Program-made: the position numbers and the translations under genes
From: Amphritea sp. 1_MG-2023
GTDB taxonomy: Bacteria > Pseudomonadota > Gammaproteobacteria > Pseudomonadales > Balneatricaceae
NCBI RefSeq assembly: GCF_030547545.1
Contig: NZ_JAUOQE010000001.1
Span: 124,001 to 188,000, forward strand
DNA length: 64,000 nt
Direction of reading: 5' to 3'
Notes under the pieces: model-generated
What the model was told of the DNA's origin: nothing
The model's database searches: none
What the model saw: the letters and a program-made list of their open reading frames with translations, nothing else
Part shown: positions 35,974 through 44,958 of the stretch, one piece after another
Position numbering within the stretch: position 1 is the stretch's first letter
Layout: every line of letters begins with the position of its first letter

Positions 35974-37116
35974 ATGAGAAAAAGAACAATGCTTCCTCGC
36001 AGCATGACGATGATGCTGACAACCTTAACGCTGGGATTGACAACCTTAAGCAGTGGTCTGGCGGTTGCTGCCAAGGGGCCTGCACTGCAGTCAGGCAACG
36101 AATATATGGTGGTGGCTAACTACCCTAATCAGCTACATGTATTGGATTTGCAAACCGATACGGTTTACAAATCCTGTGATATGCCTGGGCGATTTGGCCC
36201 AGGGGCACTGCAGGTAGCGCCGGATAACAAAACCGCGTATATCCTCAATAATGGCTATGAAGATATCTACGGTGTGGATATGGATACCTGTGAGGTTATC
36301 TTCCATGCTGAAATGGCGCAAAGTTACAAGGAGCGGACGAAAACCATGTATGCTTTTGCCCTGAGCTATGATGGCAAAGAGCTCTATGCAGTGCAGAATC
36401 CAACCCTCATGGAGCGCGATCACTATGTGGTACAACCCACCCGTTTGGCGGTTTATAATACCGATGCGGGTTTGGATGCCAAGCCGACGCGGATGTTGCC
36501 ATCGCCTCGACTCGTCACGGCGATGCAGATGGGTAAAGATGGTGGCTTATACATGGCCGGCGCGGATATCTATAAAATGGATGTCCATAGCGGTGAATAT
36601 GAAGTCGCTGTGCCGAGTCGTAACTGGCAGCGGGAGCGTTATGTTCAGCCGGATGTCTTGAACGTCTGGGCGGTGCAGACGCCGACACAAGACTTCACTA
36701 TTTTGTATACCACAGCGCGCTTTCAGGAAGGCTCTGAGGATCTGAATACGGCGGATTGGCTGTATGGTTATTTCAATATCAATTTGGTAACCGGAGCCAC
36801 TGAAACCAAAGACTTTGGCCCGCTCACCGAGATCTATTTTACGGGTACGCGGAATCCTAAAGACCCTAATATCATGTATGGCGTGCTCAACCGCTTAGCT
36901 AAATACGATATTGATAAGCAAACGTTGCTTAACGCCGCCGAGTTAGATCACTCTTACTATTGTGTCACGGTCAATCACAGTGGTAGCAAAGTGTATCTAG
37001 CGGGTACTCACAATCATGTAGCCGTGTTTGATGCTGATTCCCTTGAACATTTGAATACGATTGAGCTACCGGGTGGCGATATGTCCACCACCACCGCTCA
37101 GGTGTTTATTCGCTAA
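35974..37116 (+). CDS. qhpB: QHNDH beta subunit (beta-propeller), copy 2
   Basis: About 380 residues. The propeller blades align with copy 1 (MVVANYPNQLHVLDLQTDTV, ALSYDGKELYAVQNPT, KVYLAGTHNHVAVFDADSLEHLNTIELPGG). The N-terminal hydrophobic stretch MTMMLTTLTLGLTTLSSGLAVAA is an ordinary Sec signal without a lipobox Cys. Two starts are possible: ATG 35965 or ATG 35974; AGGA lies 8 bases before the second, which I prefer. The dimer partners are the di-heme alpha and the CTQ gamma subunits of the same operon. Confidence 0.92.
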   Translation: MRKRTMLPRSMTMMLTTLTLGLTTLSSGLAVAAKGPALQSGNEYMVVANYPNQLHVLDLQTDTVYKSCDMPGRFGPGALQVAPDNKTAYILNNGYEDIYGVDMDTCEVIFHAEMAQSYKERTKTMYAFALSYDGKELYAVQNPTLMERDHYVVQPTRLAVYNTDAGLDAKPTRMLPSPRLVTAMQMGKDGGLYMAGADIYKMDVHSGEYEVAVPSRNWQRERYVQPDVLNVWAVQTPTQDFTILYTTARFQEGSEDLNTADWLYGYFNINLVTGATETKDFGPLTEIYFTGTRNPKDPNIMYGVLNRLAKYDIDKQTLLNAAELDHSYYCVTVNHSGSKVYLAGTHNHVAVFDADSLEHLNTIELPGGDMSTTTAQVFIR

Positions 37117-37266
37117 ACGATTTCTGTCATGGGTAACTTCCCTTTGCGCTGCTCTCAATGAGCGGCTGAGGGGGAGCTTTACCTGAAAACTACTTCTTCG
37201 GTGTGTCTTGGCTCTTTGTTGCATAGTTAACAAGGTTAGCGGCACCGTGTTGTCTGGAATTTAAAG

Positions 37267-38598
37267 ATGAAAAAAAACACAAGACAATTTGTCAAAGTAA
37301 ATGCGTTAGTCGGTGCACTGTTAGCCAGCGGGGCGGTTCAAGCGGCCACGGTCTATGAACAAGATGGCAAAACGGTTGAGTTTAATGTTGAAGGCATGGC
37401 CGGTATTTTTTCCACCGGTGAAAACTATGATGGCGTCGATAATGGCGGCAATGATTGGCAAGAGGGTTATATCAAGGGCGATTTGGTTGGTCGTCAGGCG
37501 ACCGATAATGGCACGATTTACGGCGGTTTAGGACTGATTGCGCTGGGCACCGGTGGTGATGGTGATGCGGGAGGTTATACCAGCGGTGATGAGAGTGAAG
37601 TGAAAGTAGAGAACGCTTACGTCGGTTGGCAGAGTCGTACCGGTCTGTTTGATCTCTCTATCGGTCGTCAAGCGTTTACCCTTGGTGATGGCTTTATCTT
37701 AGCCGGCGATGCGATCAGTTTGGGCGATATGGGTATCTCCGGTGTGGATGTGGATCGGGGTGGTGCTTACTACTTAGCGGGACAAAAAAGCTTTGATAAG
37801 ACCGCTATTCTAAAAGTCGATCCTGCAGGCCCATTACGCAGTGATCTATTTTGGTTACAGTCAGACAACCCCTATCATCAGGATACCGAACTTGCTGGAG
37901 TTAACCTTGAGTGGGTCGATGATACGCATGGCACGCTAGGGTTAAGTTATCTGTCGGTACTGGATGTCGATCAAGGGGCCGGTTTTGGTCTTTGGGATCA
38001 GCGTAAGGGAATGGATGTTGTTAGCCTGCGCGGGCAGGGTAATGCTGGCATTGAAAACCTGTTTTTGTCGTTTGAATACGTCGATGAAAGTGGCGGCGAT
38101 ACGGCGGTTAAAAACGATGCTAACGCGTGGTATGTCGAAGCGGGTTGGACGTTTGCCGATCTGCCTTGGTCGCCGACACTCAACTATCGTTATGCGACGT
38201 TTTCCGGAGATGATAGCTCAACCACCGATAATGAGGCATTTGATCCGCTATTTTTTGGTTTCACCCGTGGATTCGGTACTTGGTTTCAGGGTGAAGTCGC
38301 CTCTAACTATGCTGGGCCTGCGAACAGTGGCAATGATGTTAATCGTTTAGAGTTGTTGCTACAGCCACGCGCGGATCTCACCCTCGGTCTGCAGTATTGG
38401 GATTTTGGCCGTCAGGATGATGCGGCGGATATGTCCGGCAGAGAGGTTGATCTTTATGCGCTCTGGTCGATTAATGATAATTTTGTCTTCAGTCCGATGG
38501 TGGGCTATTACACACCGGATGGCGCTGCCGTGAAAGCGAATCAGGCGAATGATGATAGTAATCTATATCTGCAAGCGGTGCTGATGTACTTCTATTAA
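37267..38598 (+). CDS. Outer-membrane channel of the amine region (copy 2)
   Basis: 443 residues, paralogue of the channel at 10774, with a signal peptide ending GAVQA before ATVYEQDG and a terminal aromatic residue (VLMYFY). Conserved blocks are WQEGYIKGDLVG, LSIGRQAFTLGDGF, the GNAGIENLFLSFEYVDESGG segment and the DANAWYVEAGWTFADLPWSP segment. It follows qhpB2 after 150 bases without a clear terminator, so it may share the operon 2 transcript. Because each QHNDH area has one such barrel, it is proposed to admit primary amines to the periplasm. Confidence 0.82.
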   Translation: MKKNTRQFVKVNALVGALLASGAVQAATVYEQDGKTVEFNVEGMAGIFSTGENYDGVDNGGNDWQEGYIKGDLVGRQATDNGTIYGGLGLIALGTGGDGDAGGYTSGDESEVKVENAYVGWQSRTGLFDLSIGRQAFTLGDGFILAGDAISLGDMGISGVDVDRGGAYYLAGQKSFDKTAILKVDPAGPLRSDLFWLQSDNPYHQDTELAGVNLEWVDDTHGTLGLSYLSVLDVDQGAGFGLWDQRKGMDVVSLRGQGNAGIENLFLSFEYVDESGGDTAVKNDANAWYVEAGWTFADLPWSPTLNYRYATFSGDDSSTTDNEAFDPLFFGFTRGFGTWFQGEVASNYAGPANSGNDVNRLELLLQPRADLTLGLQYWDFGRQDDAADMSGREVDLYALWSINDNFVFSPMVGYYTPDGAAVKANQANDDSNLYLQAVLMYFY

Positions 38599-38679
38599 GC
38601 GTTAGCGGTGATTCATGATTGAGGAGGCCCTGCTCCTTCAACCGCGATAAAAGGGCATTGAATGTCTAAATATCGCTTT

Positions 38680-38711
38680 CCACGACCCTGTTTCAGGTGT
38701 CGTGGTTTTTT
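38680..38711 (+). terminator. Terminator after amine channel copy 2
   Basis: CCACGACCCTG-TTT-CAGGTGTCGTGG, with a bulge, followed by TTTTTT. Confidence 0.88.
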
Positions 38712-38827
38712 ACGTTGTGCGTCTTGCCGAGTGAAATTTATTGGATTGCTATGACTGGAATGATGAGGTAAAAATTAGTTAGTCTATGTTAATGTTTAAC
38801 GTCTAGAAGTGGTGAGTGGTCCTAATA

Positions 38828-40810
38828 ATGAAAAAAACAGCAGTTTCCACACCTTCAGTCGACTCTCTTCAGACGGTCAAGGTGGCCCGTCATCGCTTGG
38901 TCGCAGAGGGGGAAGTTCCCAGTGGTGTTTTGCGCAGTGAGATAGAAGATTCTTGGTTGCGCTGCATCAATGCGGGGCTTAATTGTGATGCCCCGTTAGA
39001 TTTTGAGAACCTGTCTAAAGACTGTATCGACGATTTGAAAGACAAAAATCGTCGCCTAATTGAGGCGGCTCACCCTGAAATTAAACAGCTAGTTGAGTAC
39101 TTTAGGACGGATGGCGGCTTCGTGATGCTCACCGATGAATCGGCGACCATTCTTAAAATCAAAGGAGAAACCCGTCATCTCGATGCGAGTACGCGCTATG
39201 CTTTGGCGCCAGGTGCGAATTGGGGGGAAGCGTTACGGGGCACCAATGGTCCCGGCACCGCCATTGTTAACGGCTCTCCCTTGATGATTCAGGGTAGCGA
39301 ACACTTTCTTGATTCGATCGGCTACCTTTCCTGCTGTTCAGCGCCGATTTTTGATCCTAAAGGAGAGCTGCTCGGGGTGCTGGATCTTACTTCGCCAACC
39401 GATAACGGTGATCTGCCGCCCAATCTGAGCTTGGTACAACAAGCGATAAGGTCGATTGAAAACCGTATTTTTAGTGGTCAATTTCAACAGCATATTGTGT
39501 TGAGTGTGCATTCTAGGCCGGAATACCTTCGTTCGTCTTGGCAGGGTTTATTGGCACTGGAACTGGATGGCCATATACAGGCGGCCAATGAGCAGATCTG
39601 TCAGTTGCTCAACCGAAAACGGGAACAATTGGTGGGACGGAATCTCGAAGAGCTGTTTGGGGTTCGTGCTGAAGTGTTGCTCACTGATCTGCACCGCAAG
39701 GGGCGAGGTCAGTTACGCACCCGAGGCGGTGATTTTTACTGTGAATTACTGCATTTTCCGAATAGTTTTCCCCTGAGTTATAAAGCCCCTCAACAAAGCA
39801 CGCCTAAAATCAGCCGTAATAAGCCGACCTCGGCAGCGTTGAATGCACCACCATTGAGTGAATTGGCGGGCCAAGATCCTCGTCTGCAGAAAGGTGTACG
39901 CATGGGTAGCCGAGCTTTGTCTCATGAACTGCCGGTGTTGATTCAAGGGGAAACGGGTACTGGTAAAGAGGTGATGGCTAAGTCACTGCATCTCGATAGC
40001 CGACGTCATCAAGGGGCGTTTGTCGCGGTTAACTGTGCATCGATTCCAGAAGGGTTGATCGAGTCTGAGTTGTTTGGTTATCGCGAAGGCGCGTTCACCG
40101 GTTCACGTAAAGGCGGCATGATAGGCCGTCTGGAGCAGGCTCAAGGCGGCACGTTATTTCTCGATGAGATCGGCGATATGCCTTTAGCGTTACAAGCGAG
40201 ATTATTACGAGTATTACAGGAACGGACGATCTCGCCCTTGGGCGGCGGTGATGAGATAGCATTGGATATCGCTGTCATCTGTGCCTCGCATCGCGATTTA
40301 AAAGCCTTAGTGGCGGAAGGCCTGTTTCGCGAAGATCTCTATTATCGCCTGAATGGCGTTTGCCTGCGTATTCCCGCGTTTCGTGAGCGCACCGATAAAG
40401 AAGACTTTATTCGCTATTTTTTGCAGCAACTCACGCCGGATGGCCGTCAGATCGATATTGATTCTGCCATGATGTCGCAACTATTGAGTTATCATTGGCC
40501 GGGTAATATCCGACAGTTGGAAACCACGTTACGGGTCGCGATCGCTTTTATGGAGCCTGATGAGCGACAGATTGATAGCAGTCATATAAGTGATGACTTT
40601 CTCGAAGAACTAAGTGGTGAGGGTTTATCGGTGCCGTCTGGCTCGGCCATCTGCGCCAATGGCGCGACATTGAAAACCAATGAGCTATTAACGATTCAAC
40701 AAGTGTTGGAACAGCATGAGGGCAATATCTCGGCAACCGCCATGGAGTTAGGTATTAGCCGAGCCACGTTGTATCGCAAGTTGAAGCAGTTGGAGGATGG
40801 GGCCGTTTAG
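38828..40810 (+). CDS. AcoR-type sigma54-dependent activator
   Basis: About 660 residues. The N-terminal part has an AcoR/GAF-type sensory domain (about 60-200, with a SWLRCINAGL opening and RGTNGPGTAI), a PAS-like segment (about 235-320), an AAA+ domain and a C-terminal Fis-type helix-turn-helix (ATAMELGISRATLYRKLKQL). The AAA+ core has Walker A GETGTGKE (about 374), the sigma54-contacting GAFTGS loop (about 421) and Walker B GGTLFLDEIGD. It lies directly downstream of QHNDH copy 2, and three -24/-12 promoters occur in the amine region. It is therefore the likely activator of those promoters. ATG 38828 is chosen; the GTG at 38816 is possible. Confidence 0.93.
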   Translation: MKKTAVSTPSVDSLQTVKVARHRLVAEGEVPSGVLRSEIEDSWLRCINAGLNCDAPLDFENLSKDCIDDLKDKNRRLIEAAHPEIKQLVEYFRTDGGFVMLTDESATILKIKGETRHLDASTRYALAPGANWGEALRGTNGPGTAIVNGSPLMIQGSEHFLDSIGYLSCCSAPIFDPKGELLGVLDLTSPTDNGDLPPNLSLVQQAIRSIENRIFSGQFQQHIVLSVHSRPEYLRSSWQGLLALELDGHIQAANEQICQLLNRKREQLVGRNLEELFGVRAEVLLTDLHRKGRGQLRTRGGDFYCELLHFPNSFPLSYKAPQQSTPKISRNKPTSAALNAPPLSELAGQDPRLQKGVRMGSRALSHELPVLIQGETGTGKEVMAKSLHLDSRRHQGAFVAVNCASIPEGLIESELFGYREGAFTGSRKGGMIGRLEQAQGGTLFLDEIGDMPLALQARLLRVLQERTISPLGGGDEIALDIAVICASHRDLKALVAEGLFREDLYYRLNGVCLRIPAFRERTDKEDFIRYFLQQLTPDGRQIDIDSAMMSQLLSYHWPGNIRQLETTLRVAIAFMEPDERQIDSSHISDDFLEELSGEGLSVPSGSAICANGATLKTNELLTIQQVLEQHEGNISATAMELGISRATLYRKLKQLEDGAV

Positions 40811-40849
40811 CACGTTAACGAAAGCTCGAGCATTAAAGCGCGTTGTAAA

Positions 40850-40905
40850 GCTCATCACTTAATGCTCATCACTTAATGCTCATCAATTAATGCTCATCAA
40901 TTAAA
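40850..40905. repeat. Four tandem 14-bp repeats
   Basis: GCTCATCACTTAAT occurs twice and GCTCATCAATTAAT/A twice in direct succession. The array covers the stop codon end of the MOSC gene. The gap between the convergent genes is otherwise empty. Confidence 0.85.
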
Positions 40906-41541
40906 GCACCACTCATGCGACAGGCCGGGAACCTTGGTGTGAGTAGGATGACACGCCTGTTTATCTAAGTGCTGCATAAAGAGCGTCCAGATTTCAGCTA
41001 CTGGGATGCTGTTATTTAGCCTATCGAGAAACTCGATATGGTCACCACGGCGCAGCTGTCCAGCTTCTAAGACTCGGTAATACCAGCCTGATAGCGCTTG
41101 CGACATGATGAGGGCGGCGATATGGGCATTGCCATATTTATGATTGACCTTCCAACAGGGACGTCGTGGTTGAGAGACCTGCACAGTCGCACTACCCAAG
41201 CGGAAGGTATCACCGATATGCACCTCGCTATCCAGTAACCCATGGGTCGATATATTTTCCCCGATAGAGCCGGGTATAAACATCCCACTGAGATGCGGCA
41301 GCGCCTGTTGCAGCAGGGCATAATGTTCAGCCGGATAGTGATAGATCGCTTTTTCCGAGCCACCGTGGACACGTTTATCCACCTGAATATCGCCACTCAA
41401 GCCCAGTTCACTAATCTTATGACAACGCTCCGACGCTTGTTTAAAAATTCCGCTGGCGGTGTTGCTTGGGCCGATGGTCGAAAGCTCGCCGATATACAGC
41501 CCCTCCACTAAGGTGTTACGTGGTGGTATTTCATGATTCAT
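40897..41541 (-). CDS. YiiM-like MOSC-domain protein
   Basis: 214 residues. MOSC domain features are a VHGGSEKAIYHYPAEHY start and the conserved Cys in QPRRPCWKVNHKYG, with SGWYYRVLEAG and GD following, as in E. coli YiiM. The family contains molybdenum-cofactor-linked proteins that detoxify N-hydroxylated bases such as 6-hydroxylaminopurine. It is convergent with the sigma54 activator, and its last codons fall in the 14-bp tandem repeats. Confidence 0.88.
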   Translation of the reverse strand: MNHEIPPRNTLVEGLYIGELSTIGPSNTASGIFKQASERCHKISELGLSGDIQVDKRVHGGSEKAIYHYPAEHYALLQQALPHLSGMFIPGSIGENISTHGLLDSEVHIGDTFRLGSATVQVSQPRRPCWKVNHKYGNAHIAALIMSQALSGWYYRVLEAGQLRRGDHIEFLDRLNNSIPVAEIWTLFMQHLDKQACHPTHTKVPGLSHEWCFN

Positions 41542-41711
41542 CGTCTATGACTCGTTATTAACGTTGGATAATCAGTCTAGGAGTGAGCGATTGAAATCGC
41601 CAGTTAACCCCGTCAGCGAAAAGTTGAGTTGACTAAATAATTAGGATGCCATTTCCTGAAAATAGGGTAACCTTATGAAAGCGTTAATAATTTATTCTAA
41701 GAGGCTGGAAC

Positions 41712-42371
41712 ATGGATATGCATCTGAGTCTGTTGCAAACCCGCGTGATTGGTTGTTTGATTGAGAAAGAGAAAACCACACCGGATCAGTACCCTCTCAC
41801 CCTTAATGCTTTAACCACGGCCTGTAATCAGAAGAGTAACCGTGATCCCGTGATGGAGCTATCGGATACCGAAGTGCAGACGGTGATTGATGAGTTAACT
41901 CAGAAACGCCTGATACGTGAAGAGAGTGGCTTTGGTAGTCGGGTCGCTAAATATAAACACCGCTTTTGTAATACCGAATTTTCTGAATTAAAACTGAGTG
42001 AGCAAGAGCTAGCGATTATCTGTACGCTGTTTCTGCGAGGCCCACAAACGCCTGGAGAACTGCGTAGCCGCACGCATCGTTTATGCAGCTTTCGCGATGT
42101 GCATGAAACCGAAACCGTGCTACAAGCCATGAGTCAACGGGACGAGCTTCCTCTCGTCGTGCGGATGCCCCGAGAAGCGGGTAAGCGAGAATCTCGTTAT
42201 GCTCATCTGTTGAGTGGTGAGGTTGAGGCCGCCGATGCTTCGGAATACAGCGCCGCTTCGCAAGACACAGCAACACCGCGTATCAGTCAGGAGACGATTC
42301 ACTCATTGGAACAGCGTATCGCAGCACTGGAAGCTACCGTCGCAGCGTTGCAGGCAAAGCTGACGGATTAA
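41712..42371 (+). CDS. yceH: YceH family protein (DUF480)
   Basis: 219 residues with the two winged-helix-like halves of Yce[40 protein letters not shown], then [29 protein letters not shown]. The C-terminus is an Ala/Glu-rich coiled-coil-like stretch ([21 protein letters not shown]). The function is unknown; the protein is conserved in gammaproteobacteria. The gene stands alone between the divergent MOSC gene and a convergent small gene. AGAGGCTGGAAC precedes the ATG. Confidence 0.93.
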   Translation: MDMHLSLLQTRVIGCLIEKEKTTPDQYPLTLNALTTACNQKSNRDPVMELSDTEVQTVIDELTQKRLIREESGFGSRVAKYKHRFCNTEFSELKLSEQELAIICTLFLRGPQTPGELRSRTHRLCSFRDVHETETVLQAMSQRDELPLVVRMPREAGKRESRYAHLLSGEVEAADASEYSAASQDTATPRISQETIHSLEQRIAALEATVAALQAKLTD

Positions 42372-42386
42372 ACCACGCCGCTATAT

Positions 42387-42569
42387 TTAATGGTTGTTAG
42401 CGTTTTTTTGGTGTGCTCCCTGCAGCCGAGGGATGCCGCTAAAGCCTGATGGTATTTCGGTGACCTTGCCGCCCTGTTGCAGGAATTGACGGGTTTGTTG
42501 ACGGATGGATTCATGGCTTTCATGGGCGGCAGGTGGTTTGGGCGTATTGCGTTGACGCAGGGCTTTCAT
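42387..42569 (-). CDS. Conserved-looking small basic protein, unknown function
   Basis: About 60 residues from ATG 42569 (GGGAGATAACA upstream). The central part, RQQTRQFLQQGGKVTEIPSGFSG, resembles short basic proteins seen in pseudomonads and their relatives that carry a Gly-Gly/IPxGxSG motif; I know no function. The frame extends to 42626 but the ribosome site supports the shorter protein. It ends 15 bases from the yceH stop, so the two genes are convergent. Confidence 0.7.
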   Translation of the reverse strand: MKALRQRNTPKPPAAHESHESIRQQTRQFLQQGGKVTEIPSGFSGIPRLQGAHQKNANNH

Positions 42570-42733
42570 TGTTATCTCCCGTGGGTTGTTAATACTGTGA
42601 TATCGCAGTATAGAAAAGATTCCCATGATTGCTCAAAAAATAGTCAATTAAGTGTGAGTCATGCTTCAATAGGGCTATGCTTATTGATACGTGAATGACA
42701 GCGACCTTATTTTAATAACAGGAGATTGTGGGG

Positions 42734-43141
42734 ATGAGGTATCTGCTAGTCTTGGGATTAATCGGGGTGTTATCGGGTTGTTCGAGCAACGAAGAGCTCA
42801 AACCTTTTACCAGTGATGGTTGTAGCTCGTTTCCAAACGGCACACGGGCACAAAACAGCCTTTGGCTTTCCTGTTGTGAACAGCATGATTTAGCGTATTG
42901 GCAAGGGGGTACCTATCAGCAACGCTTGGAGGCAGATAATGAATTAAAAGCCTGTGTTGCCGGGGTGGGAGAGCCTGAGATAGCCGCCTTAATGCTAGCG
43001 GGAGTGCGAGTCGGCGGTAGCCCTTTTTGGCCCACCGAGTTTCGCTGGGGCTATGGCTGGCCCTATCTGAAACCCTATGGTGAGCTTAGCGCAGCGGAAC
43101 AGGCGCAGGTTAAAAAATTGCTGCCGCCACGTCAGCCTTAA
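42734..43141 (+). CDS. Lipoprotein with phospholipase A2-like motif
   Basis: About 135 residues. The N-terminal YLLVLGLIGVLSGC has a lipobox with C16. The mature part has GCSSFPNGT and CCEQHDLAYWQGG, which resemble the CCxxHDxCY active site of secreted phospholipase A2, though the second Cys and calcium loop are not clear. Whether it hydrolyses lipids is uncertain. AGGAG precedes the ATG by about 10 bases. It is a monocistronic gene between yceH and betI. Confidence 0.7.
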   Translation: MRYLLVLGLIGVLSGCSSNEELKPFTSDGCSSFPNGTRAQNSLWLSCCEQHDLAYWQGGTYQQRLEADNELKACVAGVGEPEIAALMLAGVRVGGSPFWPTEFRWGYGWPYLKPYGELSAAEQAQVKKLLPPRQP

Positions 43142-43326
43142 TCTAGTTTCTTCGTCTCGTAATTTGAATAAAGCGTTGATATCAATGCTTCTGTAGAGGT
43201 GTTATTCGATAAATGATTGATTATTTTTAGGCATTTTAGGCTAACCATCTGAGGTTGGGGTTGACAGTTTCGGGACAGAAGCGCATTTTTAATTAAACGC
43301 TTATTTAAGTACATGGACCTGGATGA

Positions 43327-43908
43327 ATGCCTAAAGTTGGAATGCCTGAAATTAGGAAGCCGCAGTTAATTAACGCGACGATGGAAGCGATCAATGCGGT
43401 TGGTTTGCAGAAAGCCAGTGTGGTGATGATTAGTCGTTATGCGGGAGTTTCTCCCGCTATCATTAATCATTATTTTGGGGGTAAAGGTGGCTTGCTTGAG
43501 GCGACGATGCGCTCGGTTTTAAAGCAGTTATCTGAAGGAGTGAAAAGCCGTTTGCAGAAGGCCGGTCCAGACGATCCGGTGTTACGCATTCATGCAATTG
43601 TCGGCGGTAATTTTTCGTCTGATCAGATGGACAGTAAAGTCGTTAAAACGTGGTTAGCGTTTTGGTCTCAATCGATGCACGATGAAACACTATTTCGCTT
43701 GCAGCGCGTGAATGAAAAGCGTCTACTGTCATATCTGCAATTAGAGCTAAAAAAGTTATTGCCTGCAAAGCAAGCCGTGTTTGTTGCCCAGGGGATTGCG
43801 GCATTGATCGATGGTATCTGGTTGCGAGGCGCATTATCGCCGGAGGGGATTAATGCTGAGCTGGCCCAGAGAATGATTTCTGACTATTTGACACGTCAGT
43901 TGGCTTAA
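43327..43908 (+). CDS. betI: TetR-family repressor BetI
   Basis: 193 residues. The N-terminal helix-turn-helix [49 protein letters not shown] is that of BetI, the choline-responsive repressor of the choline-to-glycine-betaine genes. The rest ([40 protein letters not shown]) follows E. coli BetI closely. It is convergent with the TorF-type porin and the choV-betB run on the minus strand, so it does not lie at the usual betIBA head. The ribosome site is weak. Confidence 0.95.
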   Translation: MPKVGMPEIRKPQLINATMEAINAVGLQKASVVMISRYAGVSPAIINHYFGGKGGLLEATMRSVLKQLSEGVKSRLQKAGPDDPVLRIHAIVGGNFSSDQMDSKVVKTWLAFWSQSMHDETLFRLQRVNEKRLLSYLQLELKKLLPAKQAVFVAQGIAALIDGIWLRGALSPEGINAELAQRMISDYLTRQLA

Positions 43909-43967
43909 TCTTTATTGTGGTTTTTATCTTTAGATGAATAAAACTGTATTGATTGCCGCGTGAATAT

Positions 43968-44001
43968 AAAAAGCCCCAGCTTAATTAAACTGGGGCTTTT
44001 T
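43968..44001. terminator. Bidirectional terminator, betI and TorF-type porin
   Basis: AAAAAGCCCCAG, loop CTTAATTAAA, CTGGGGCTTTTT: a long GC-rich stem with A and T tracts on either side, between the two convergent genes. Confidence 0.92.
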
Positions 44002-44074
44002 GACGGTGATAAAGTGTGAAGGGGAGTGCCACTTTATCTCCTTGGTTTTTATGTAAACCTAGCTCCGCATGGAT

Positions 44075-44797
44075 TTATTCAAAGGTGCGGCTGACACTCA
44101 ATACTGCCCGTGCATCAGCGATGTCACCCCAGTAGTTATCTTCGATATCCGTGTCGGTATAACCTAGTGCGAGGTCAAATCCTGCTAGACTTTTAGCGAC
44201 AGAGATACCCCAATGATTATAAGAATCATCATCGATATCAGAGCCAAAGTAGTTATCGCCACCGTCTTCTAATAACTTGGTGTGAGAAGCTTCTAGTGTT
44301 AGTGCAAAATCCTCAGGCAGGTTGATGGTATGGCTCAGGGTCAGCACTACTGAGTTGCCAACTTCACCGAAGTAATCATCAGAATAGAGTACTTTCGCGG
44401 TGGTGTTTTGTTTGTAGGTGATGGCGCCATAGAGTTCGCCGTAATCGTATTCTCCAGCCGTATCATCGGCGCCTGGGTAAGTATAATAGGCATACCCGAT
44501 ATCATAACCAAAGTCGTCATTGATGCTGCCAGCGTAACCGGCATAATAATCGATCTCGACTTCGGCATTGCTGTAACCGACTTCATCTAGACCTGAAGCC
44601 CAGGCACCGACATAAAAACCGGCATCGTTATACCAATCGACACTACCCTGAAAGGTGGCATCGCCATCGGTGTTCCTGACGCCGTTGTAGACGTAATCAG
44701 ATACCAGTGAAACGGTGGCAGACACCTCAGCATGAGCCTGTAGTGCGAAGCTGACGGATGTTGCCATTAAGGACGTGAGGGCAATTTTTTTTAACAT
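44075..44797 (-). CDS. TorF-family putative porin
   Basis: 240 residues. The signal peptide ends at HAEV, and the mature barrel is small (VSLVSDYVYNGVRNTDGDATFQGSVDWYNDAGFYVGAWASG), with Asp-rich turns and a terminal aromatic Phe-Glu (SVSRTFE). This is the TIGR02001-type family. Its place before choV, with choXWV, betA and betB on the same strand, suggests it admits choline or related quaternary amines. Substrate is inferred. GGAGATTCAAC lies upstream of the ATG. Confidence 0.85.
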   Translation of the reverse strand: MLKKIALTSLMATSVSFALQAHAEVSATVSLVSDYVYNGVRNTDGDATFQGSVDWYNDAGFYVGAWASGLDEVGYSNAEVEIDYYAGYAGSINDDFGYDIGYAYYTYPGADDTAGEYDYGELYGAITYKQNTTAKVLYSDDYFGEVGNSVVLTLSHTINLPEDFALTLEASHTKLLEDGGDNYFGSDIDDDSYNHWGISVAKSLAGFDLALGYTDTDIEDNYWGDIADARAVLSVSRTFE

Positions 44798-44958
44798 GTT
44801 GAATCTCCGATATTGGCTTGTGTGTACTCGTTATGTTTCTGAGTGTTTGCCCTAATTTAGGGTGAGTTTTGCCGCTACCTGATAAATCAGGTAGTGCATA
44901 AATAGGGTCATGAAAAAGAGCGGTTTACCTATTCAGATTTCAGCTCTAGCGATCAGTA

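Noticed and set aside
37200-37222. Possible sigma54 site TTGGCTCTTTGTTGCATAG upstream of channel copy 2
   Set aside because: GG and GC are 9 bases apart instead of 10, a spacing sigma54 does not normally accept.
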